Shown here: positions 6,592-11,495 of the stretch, piece by piece | Numbering within the stretch: position 1 is the first letter of the stretch | How the letters are laid out: every line of letters begins with the position of its first letter | Assembly (NCBI GenBank): GCA_033549305.1 | Contig: JAWSUV010000086.1 | Coordinates: forward strand, 1-11,495 | Source of the DNA: Anoxynatronum sp033549305 | GTDB lineage: Bacteria; Bacillota; Clostridia; Peptostreptococcales; Tindalliaceae | Length of the DNA: 11,495 bases | Reading direction: 5' to 3' | Made by a program: the position numbers and the translations under genes | Notes under the pieces: model-generated | The model's database searches: none | Told to the model about the DNA's origin: nothing | Seen by the model: the letters and a program-made list of their open reading frames with translations, nothing else

Positions 6592-7266
6592 ATGAACTGG
6601 ATGGATTATCTGTTGCTTGGGATCCTTGCGTTTAGCGTGATCCGCGGATATCAGCGCGGCTTGATCATGACCGTTGCCAGTTTGGCGAGCTATCTTGCCG
6701 GCTGGTGGGCAGCGACTACCTACAGCGAGCCTGCAGCGGCCGCACTGCTTAAGACTGAATCGGTGTACCAGCCATTGTTTGAATGGCTGCGCGGGTTTTT
6801 GGAAAGCAGAAGCAAAGGGATGGGCATGGGGCATCTGGTGGAAGATTCCTTCCAGGACTCCTGGTTTTCGCTTCCTTTGCCGCAAGTGACACAAAGATGG
6901 CTGCAGCATCCGGAACAGGCAGGAGAATGGATGCAGCAGACAGAAAACTGGCTGCTAGACCAGGCGGCGGCTGCGTTGGCGCAGATTGTGGTTGCTTTTG
7001 TCGCTTTTATCCTGGTCTTTCTGGTGGTTAAGAACCTGGTATTTTTCCTTGGAAAGCTGCTGAACGGGGTTTTCAAGCTGCCCCTGCTCAATGGACTCAA
7101 TCGAGGTGGAGGACTGGCAGCCGGCCTGTTGCGCGGCGTTTTGATTATCTGGGTCCTGTTGATTCTCGCCACGCCCCTGCTGGTCGCAGATCCGGAAGGG
7201 AACCTTGCCGAAGCGCTGCGGCAGTCAATGCTTCTGGACCGTTTTTCCTGGTTCTCTTCGACTTAG
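6592..7266 (+). CDS. CvpA family membrane protein
   Basis: CvpA proteins are small multi-spanning membrane proteins, first noted for colicin V production in E. coli and linked to envelope homeostasis; the biochemical role is unclear. This 224-aa protein begins MNWMDYLLLGILAFSVIRGY, with the typical GYQRG segment (19-23). Predicted helices lie at about 5-20, 26-44, 124-156 and 172-197, and the GLNRGGGLAAGLLRG stretch (168-182) matches the conserved last helix. It is longer than the usual 160-180 aa because of a hydrophilic stretch at about 46-118 between helices 2 and 3. AAGGAGG is 6 bases before the ATG and overlaps the preceding stop, so co-translation with the propeller gene is likely. Confidence 0.85.
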   Translation: MNWMDYLLLGILAFSVIRGYQRGLIMTVASLASYLAGWWAATTYSEPAAAALLKTESVYQPLFEWLRGFLESRSKGMGMGHLVEDSFQDSWFSLPLPQVTQRWLQHPEQAGEWMQQTENWLLDQAAAALAQIVVAFVAFILVFLVVKNLVFFLGKLLNGVFKLPLLNGLNRGGGLAAGLLRGVLIIWVLLILATPLLVADPEGNLAEALRQSMLLDRFSWFSST

Positions 7267-7318
7267 AAGACCGCCCTTTACCGATGATGACATTCCTTCC
7301 CAGAAAGGAGGCCATTCC

Positions 7319-9175
7319 ATGGCCTATAAAGCCCTGTACCGCAAATGGAGACCAGAAGTGTTTGAAGAGGTCATTGGTCAGACCCAGGTGATCCGCACCC
7401 TTAAAAACCAGGTGAAAACGGACAGCATTTCGCATGCTTATTTGTTTTCGGGGATCCGCGGAACCGGAAAAACCTCCACCGCTAAAATCTTTGCCCGAGC
7501 CATTAACTGCCTGAATCCCAACGAAGGAGATCCCTGCAATGTGTGCGAGATTTGCCGGGGAATCCTGTCGGAGCAGATGATGGATGTCCTGGAGATCGAT
7601 GCTGCCTCCAATAACGGAGTTGACCACATCAGGGAAATTAGGGAGAGCGTGAAGTATCCACCCGTCAAAGCCAGGTACAAGGTCTATATCATTGACGAAG
7701 TTCACATGCTGAGTACCGGGGCCTTCAATGCACTGCTGAAAACACTGGAGGAACCGCCGGATCATGTCGTCTTTATACTGGCAACGACAGAAATTCAAAA
7801 AATTCCGGCAACGGTCTTATCACGCTGCCTGCGTTTTACCTTCAAACCACTCGGTCTGGAGGAAATCCGGCAGCGCCTGTTGACGATTTGCCGCTCCCTC
7901 GATGTGAATTACGAAGAGGCGGCGGTGACCACCATAGCTCTTAATGGCGAAGGGGCATTGAGGGACGCCCTCAGCATCCTGGACCAGTGTCTGGCGTATC
8001 ATCCGGGCGAACTTCATTACCATCAGGTAACGGAAGTTCTGGGCAGCATCAATGAATCTCTGTTGTTTCAACTGGCGGATCATATGGGCAGACAGGAGGC
8101 GCTGGAAGCGGTCAGGCTCGTGCAGTCTCTTTATCTGGAAGGAAAAGACCTGAAACAGCTGGTCACTGATCTCATGAAGCATTTCAGATGGCTGCTGATG
8201 GCCTCCCTCAATGCAACGGTGGAAGGATGGGAAAGTTTACCGGAGGCGACCCGGGAGCAATACAGTGAACAAAGCCGGCTTTTTAAGACCCGTGAGCTCA
8301 GTGGGATCATTCGACAACTGGCAGACACGGAATTCGTCATGAAGCGGAGTGCCCAGCCTCAACTGATGCTGGAAAACAACCTGATTTCACTTTGTCAAAC
8401 AACGCAACGCACACATCCAGGCGAAAGTTCGGCGGTAAATCAGCTGGGGGTAGAAACGTGGGAGGCACTGGATGAACGGATCGGGCGCATCGAACGCTTT
8501 CTGGCCCGTCTCAGCAGCCGCAAGACGAAACAGCAACCGGCGAAAGAGACTCCGGCAGCAATCGAAACGGTATCAGCGGATGAATCCAACGGAGACGCCC
8601 TGAGGGATAATCGAGAAACGCCGACTGCCAGGGAAGCAATCCCGCGGGAAGCAACCCCAGAGGCCTCCCCGGCAAAACCGCCGGGATTAACGGAGAGGGC
8701 CGCATCAATGCCGGAGGAAACGTCCGCGCGGGAAAAAACAGTCATATCAGAAGAGCCGCCGCAGACATCCCCTGAGGAACCGGTTGCACCTGCTGCGTGC
8801 GGTATCGGCACATCAACGCCCCTGACGCTGGAGACAATGAAAGAGCTGTGGCCTCATGTGCTGGATCAAATGAGGCAGGATAAAAAAGTGTCTGTCCAGG
8901 CGATGGCCCGTGAGGCCCGGCTGGAAAAAATGGATGGCTGCGAATTAACCCTCGCCTTTCTGCCGGAGCAAGCCATTCTGTGTGAAAGGTTGGGGCGGGA
9001 AGACATCAGGAATTATCTGGCCACCTTGATTCAGCAGAAAACCGGGCGACGGTTGCGGCTGCAGTTACAGGTTTCCGAAGCATCCAGCGAAGTGGAAGGA
9101 AAAGCCGGAAACATAGCAGACAGACTGCGCCAGATGGTGCCGGAAGACCTGCTGGTGATTGAAGAGGAGGATTAA
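7319..9175 (+). CDS. dnaX: DNA polymerase III subunit gamma/tau
   Basis: DnaX is the ATPase of the clamp loader and links polymerase, clamp loader and helicase at the replication fork. From ATG 7319 the protein has 618 aa and begins MAYKALYRKWRP, the canonical start. Walker A GIRGTGKT is at 45-52, zinc ligands C64, C73, C76 and C79, Walker B DEVH at 126-129 and the sensor/arginine-finger SRC at 168-170. Clamp-loader collar domains follow to about residue 365. A low-complexity linker rich in Pro, Glu, Ala and Thr spans about 400-498. The C-terminal tau domain (about 502-595) starts MKELWPHVLDQM. The start is fixed by AAGGAGG 7 bases upstream; the frame stays open to 7205 inside cvpA, but that part overlaps cvpA and has no family resemblance. 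Confidence 0.97.
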   Translation: MAYKALYRKWRPEVFEEVIGQTQVIRTLKNQVKTDSISHAYLFSGIRGTGKTSTAKIFARAINCLNPNEGDPCNVCEICRGILSEQMMDVLEIDAASNNGVDHIREIRESVKYPPVKARYKVYIIDEVHMLSTGAFNALLKTLEEPPDHVVFILATTEIQKIPATVLSRCLRFTFKPLGLEEIRQRLLTICRSLDVNYEEAAVTTIALNGEGALRDALSILDQCLAYHPGELHYHQVTEVLGSINESLLFQLADHMGRQEALEAVRLVQSLYLEGKDLKQLVTDLMKHFRWLLMASLNATVEGWESLPEATREQYSEQSRLFKTRELSGIIRQLADTEFVMKRSAQPQLMLENNLISLCQTTQRTHPGESSAVNQLGVETWEALDERIGRIERFLARLSSRKTKQQPAKETPAAIETVSADESNGDALRDNRETPTAREAIPREATPEASPAKPPGLTERAASMPEETSAREKTVISEEPPQTSPEEPVAPAACGIGTSTPLTLETMKELWPHVLDQMRQDKKVSVQAMAREARLEKMDGCELTLAFLPEQAILCERLGREDIRNYLATLIQQKTGRRLRLQLQVSEASSEVEGKAGNIADRLRQMVPEDLLVIEEED

Positions 9176-9225
9176 CCGCTGGCCGGAGAGCCGTCTGGAC
9201 GAAGAAGGACGACGAGAAGGCCGGG

Positions 9226-9243
9226 GTGCCTGCCATCAGGCAC
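9226..9243. repeat. 7-bp hairpin/operator candidate upstream of ybaB
   Basis: GTGCCTG (9226-9232) and CAGGCAC (9237-9243) are perfect arms around CCAT. No T-run follows, so this is not a standard intrinsic terminator. It covers the -35 of the candidate ybaB promoter, a position suited to a repressor operator. It could also be a stabilising stem at the end of the dnaX mRNA. Confidence 0.45.
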
Positions 9244-9259
9244 GGGATTATGGTATAAT
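9230..9259 (+). promoter_or_regulatory. Extended -10 promoter for ybaB-recR
   Basis: TATAAT (9254-9259) is a perfect -10 with TG at 9251-9252. CTGCCA (9230-9235) is a 4/6 match to TTGACA at an 18-bp spacing. Transcription would start near 9266, giving a leader of about 65 nt that can form an ACTGTC/GGCAGT stem (9285-9290 with 9302-9307) before the ybaB ribosome binding site. This lets ybaB-recR be expressed independently of dnaX. Confidence 0.75.
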
Positions 9260-9331
9260 AAGGCGATAATACAAATCTCAAAAAACTGTCGCGGGAAACG
9301 GGGCAGTCATCACATAAAGGGGGTAACGAGC

Positions 9332-9673
9332 ATGGGTAAAAAAGGGTTTGCTGGCATGGGCGGCATGCCAAACATGAACGCGATGATGAAACAGGCGCAG
9401 AAGATGCAGCAGCAGATGGCAGAAATGCAGGCAGAGCTGGAAAAACGCGAATTTGAAACCAGCGCCGGCGGTGGTGCGGTGACGGTGAAAGTAAACGGAA
9501 AAAAAGAAGTCATTGACATACAGATCCAACCGGAAGTTGTGGATTCTGAGGACGTGGAAATGCTCCAGGACCTCATCATGGCAGCCGTGAATGAAGCCAT
9601 CAGGGCTGCGGATGAAACTGTGTCCAGGGAAATGGGTAAGTTGACCGGCGGCTTGAATCTGCCCGGAATGTAG
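9332..9673 (+). CDS. YbaB/EbfC nucleoid-associated protein
   Basis: YbaB/EbfC proteins are small dimeric DNA-binding proteins that coat or bridge DNA and are almost always encoded between dnaX and recR. The 113-aa product has a Gly/Met-rich N-terminus (GFAGMGGMPNMNAMM), a long alpha-helix (about 16-42, KQAQKMQQQMAEMQAELE) and the conserved core FETSAGGGAVTVKVNGKKEV (41-60). A C-terminal helix (about 72-103) and a final LPGM follow. Length and motifs match the family well. AAAGGGGG lies 8 bases before the ATG. Only 14 bp separate it from recR, so the two are co-transcribed. Confidence 0.96.
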   Translation: MGKKGFAGMGGMPNMNAMMKQAQKMQQQMAEMQAELEKREFETSAGGGAVTVKVNGKKEVIDIQIQPEVVDSEDVEMLQDLIMAAVNEAIRAADETVSREMGKLTGGLNLPGM

Positions 9674-9687
9674 TTAGGAGAAAGAGC

Positions 9688-10287
9688 ATGCAGGAATATA
9701 CCGCCCCCATTGCCAGTCTGATCGAAGCTTTCAGCAAACTTCCCGGCATTGGCAGAAAAACTGCCCAGCGGCTGGCTTTTTACGTCATCAGCATGGATGG
9801 CAGGGAAGTGACACAACTGGCCAGGGCGATCGTGGAAGCGAAAAAGAACATCCGGTATTGTGAACGCTGCTGCAATTATACCGATCATGAACAATGCTCT
9901 ATCTGTCGTGATCACAGGCGGGATCATACCATTCTGTGTGTGGTGGAAGATCCCAGGGATGTGGCCGCACTGGAAAAAACCAGGGAATACCACGGCCTGT
10001 ACCATGTGCTTCACGGGGCAATCTCACCGCTGGAGGGCATTGGGCCGGAAGACATTAAAATCAAAGAACTGCTGGCCAGGGTGGCGGAAGAACCCGTGGA
10101 AGAAGTCATTCTTGCCACGAACCCCACCATTGAAGGCGAAGCCACCGCCATGTATTTAGCCCGGATTTTTAAGCCTGCCGGAATCACCGTTTCACGGATT
10201 GGGTACGGCATACCGGTGGGGGGAGATCTTGAATATGTGGACGAAGTGACGCTCTTAAAAGCCATGGAAGGACGTAAAAAGCTATGA
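9688..10287 (+). CDS. recR: Recombination mediator RecR
   Basis: RecR acts with RecO (and RecF) to load RecA onto SSB-coated single-stranded DNA during gap repair. The 199-aa protein is the standard length. The helix-hairpin-helix region KLPGIGRKTAQRLAFYVI is at 17-34 and the C4 zinc finger uses C58, C61, C70 and C73. The Toprim domain starts at CVVEDPRDVAALE (84-96), with HGAISPLEGIGPEDI (109-123) and the Walker B-like ATNPTIEGEATAMYL (143-157). AGGAGA lies 6 bases before the ATG. The stop overlaps the next start by 4 bp (ATGA), so expression of the downstream transporter gene is tied to recR. Confidence 0.98.
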   Translation: MQEYTAPIASLIEAFSKLPGIGRKTAQRLAFYVISMDGREVTQLARAIVEAKKNIRYCERCCNYTDHEQCSICRDHRRDHTILCVVEDPRDVAALEKTREYHGLYHVLHGAISPLEGIGPEDIKIKELLARVAEEPVEEVILATNPTIEGEATAMYLARIFKPAGITVSRIGYGIPVGGDLEYVDEVTLLKAMEGRKKL

Positions 10288-11306
10288 AAATCGGTTTGAG
10301 AACCATCAAAACCGGAATCGCAGTGGCTCTGGCGCTGATGGTTGTACAGATTTTCCGCTTGGAAAGTGTGATCTTTATCAGCATCGCTGCGCTTATCGGG
10401 ATGAAGCCTACCATTTCTGATTCCTGGAAAGTAGGTGCCTACCGGATTTTCGGGACAATCGTTGGTGCTGTCTTCGGTGTGCTGATGGCCTTAATTTTCC
10501 CCAGTCATTTTCTGCTTGCCGGCCTGGGCATCGTGCTGTTGATTCTGGTCATGAACCGACTGGAGATTTCTGAGGGCATCACCATCAGCGGCGTGGTTTT
10601 TATCAGTATTTTTATGAATCATCAGACGGATGTCAATGTTTTTGCCTATGCCCTCAGCCGTCTCACAGATACTTTTCTGGGCTTATCCATTGCCCTGCTG
10701 GTGAATTACTTTATCCTGCCGCCCAAGTATGACCGGCTGGCCATGTCGGAAATGCAAAAAGACATGAGCCGGATCCTTTCCTGCCAGAATCAGTTGCTGG
10801 GATTCATCCTGGGAAGGGAACAGCTGGAGCTGTCGGAAATGGATGCGCAGATCGAAGGCATATACGAGGAAATTATCGAATCCAAAAACCTGGCAGAAAT
10901 GCAGGAAAAAGAAGAAAGACTGAATGTTTACGGCCAGGTGCTGTGCAAGGAAATCAACCTGGTGCTGCGCATTACCACGGATATGTACCAGCACTTGAAG
11001 AATCTGTATGGGTTAGTGGAAAAAGGCATTTCTCCCCACACAACCAGACTGGTAGAAAGAGAAATGGTCCTCCTTTATGAAAAGCTTAAGGAAGAGGAAA
11101 CTTCCCTGCAGGCAGGGGAGCCGTTGCGATCAGAAGCCTTTCAGAACATGCTGGAAGATGTGACGAAACTGAAGGAACGGTTGAAAAGCCAGGAGGTATC
11201 CCAGCAGATGGAAGCTGAAGAAATCGTCAAACTAATGGTACTGGCGTACAACCTCGGCGAGATCATCTCTAAAATTGACCTTGTTACTTCCCAGCGTTAT
11301 GCGTGA
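10284..11306 (+). CDS. Aromatic acid exporter-like (ArAE_1/DUF939) membrane protein
   Basis: The 340-aa product starts MKIGLRTIKTGIAVALALMV, the conserved RxxKTxxA opening of the ArAE family 1 proteins. About six helices lie in residues 9-146 (roughly 9-25, 28-40, 53-71, 76-90, 98-112 and 129-146), followed by ILPPKYD. The C-terminal half (about 150-340) is a charged, coiled-coil-prone cytoplasmic domain like ArAE_1_C. Family members are proposed aromatic acid or related exporters, but most Firmicute copies have no tested substrate. The ATG overlaps the recR stop (ATGA), with only a weak GGAAGGA upstream, so translation probably depends on coupling to recR. No terminator is evident in the 81 bp after it. 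Confidence 0.85.
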   Translation: MKIGLRTIKTGIAVALALMVVQIFRLESVIFISIAALIGMKPTISDSWKVGAYRIFGTIVGAVFGVLMALIFPSHFLLAGLGIVLLILVMNRLEISEGITISGVVFISIFMNHQTDVNVFAYALSRLTDTFLGLSIALLVNYFILPPKYDRLAMSEMQKDMSRILSCQNQLLGFILGREQLELSEMDAQIEGIYEEIIESKNLAEMQEKEERLNVYGQVLCKEINLVLRITTDMYQHLKNLYGLVEKGISPHTTRLVEREMVLLYEKLKEEETSLQAGEPLRSEAFQNMLEDVTKLKERLKSQEVSQQMEAEEIVKLMVLAYNLGEIISKIDLVTSQRYA

Positions 11307-11387
11307 GGGATGCCTGTCACTTCGACCGTGTCCGGGTGCAAACAAAGAGCAGAACATTGGGTGACATCAAAGAAGGAGCTGCCTGAA

Positions 11388-11495
11388 ATGGAGCTGCAAC
11401 AACGAAAAGCCTTAACTGAATCGGCCATGATCGCCACGCTTACCTCTATGTTTGTCGTAGCTACGTTCTATATCCCGATGCTGAGCATCCTGCTG
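11388..11495 (+). CDS. YybS/DUF2232-like membrane protein, 3' truncated
   Basis: The first 36 codons are in the window and run off its end. The N-terminus (MELQQRKALTESAMIATLTS) and the following hydrophobic run with a YIP motif match the opening of DUF2232 (YybS) proteins, multi-spanning membrane proteins of unknown function. YybS in B. subtilis is encoded near rplI and dnaB-type genes. AGAAGGAG lies 9 bases before the ATG, supporting the start. The 81-bp gap before it holds a 6-bp inverted repeat (TGTCAC 11315-11320, GTGACA 11361-11366) but no convincing promoter. Confidence 0.7.
   Translation, partial: MELQQRKALTESAMIATLTSMFVVATFYIPMLSILL

Noticed and set aside
7205..7318. N-terminal extension of dnaX overlapping cvpA
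   Set aside because: It overlaps the end of cvpA, shows no family similarity, and the canonical MAYKALYRKWRP start at 7319 has a strong ribosome binding site.
8719..8934. Programmed frameshift for a short gamma form of DnaX at A-rich runs (near 8730, 8882 and 8926)
   Set aside because: None of the A6 runs fits the X-XXY-YYZ heptamer in the dnaX reading frame, and no paired downstream stem was evident; the runs look incidental.
9176..9331. Small SRP RNA (scr/ffs) in the dnaX-ybaB gap
   Set aside because: SRP RNA genes lie near dnaX in some Firmicutes, but the conserved SRP apical-loop sequence is not present here.
9310..10014. 234-codon minus-strand open frame opposite ybaB and recR
   Set aside because: Antisense shadow of two strongly identified genes; no protein family features.

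Overview
The window reads as an origin-proximal chromosome segment of a low-to-moderate GC Firmicute, most likely a Clostridia-class anaerobe. The basis is gene content and order: the end of a probable mnmG, then rsmG-parA(soj)-parB(spo0J), a cysteine desulfurase-like class V aminotransferase, DUF4446, a lipid kinase, a DUF5711-like protein, CvpA, dnaX-ybaB-recR, an aromatic acid exporter-like protein and the start of a YybS/DUF2232 protein. All genes are on the + strand, as expected for co-directional replication near oriC. No oriC, DnaA-box cluster, rRNA, tRNA, IS element or CRISPR array was seen. Genus-level placement is not possible by eye.

Region 1 (1-2712), translation fidelity and chromosome segregation. 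rsmG (16S rRNA m7G methyltransferase) is followed directly by a gap of about 300 bp and then parA-parB; the nucleoid occlusion gene noc, often found here in Firmicutes, is absent. The gap holds a parS site (808-823), a candidate promoter (885-913) with a perfect 12-bp palindrome in its spacer, and a leader with several stems ending in an intrinsic-terminator-like hairpin (1004-1025) before the parA start. parA and parB overlap by one base.

Region 2 (2776-6580), a poorly characterised cluster: class V aminotransferase, a membrane-anchored DUF4446 protein, a DagK-family lipid kinase and a membrane-anchored predicted beta-propeller. A second, fully palindromic parS (5425-5440) sits between the kinase and the propeller gene. 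Its last base is the first base of the Shine-Dalgarno sequence used by that gene's TTG start.

Region 3 (6592-11495): CvpA-like membrane protein, the DNA polymerase III tau subunit (dnaX), YbaB/EbfC nucleoid-associated protein and RecR, the conserved dnaX-ybaB-recR replication/repair block. An extended -10 promoter with a 7-bp hairpin over its -35 precedes ybaB. recR overlaps by 4 bp a six-helix aromatic acid exporter-like gene rather than being followed by yaaL/bofA as in Bacillus. The window ends 36 codons into a YybS-like membrane protein.

Most genes are ordinary housekeeping genes. The unusual signals are regulatory: the terminator-bearing parA leader, the parS/SD overlap, the operator-like palindromes, and the absence of noc. 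Several start codons were reassigned from Shine-Dalgarno placement: parA to GTG 1061, DUF4446 to ATG 3990, the propeller gene to TTG 5453, and dnaX to ATG 7319.
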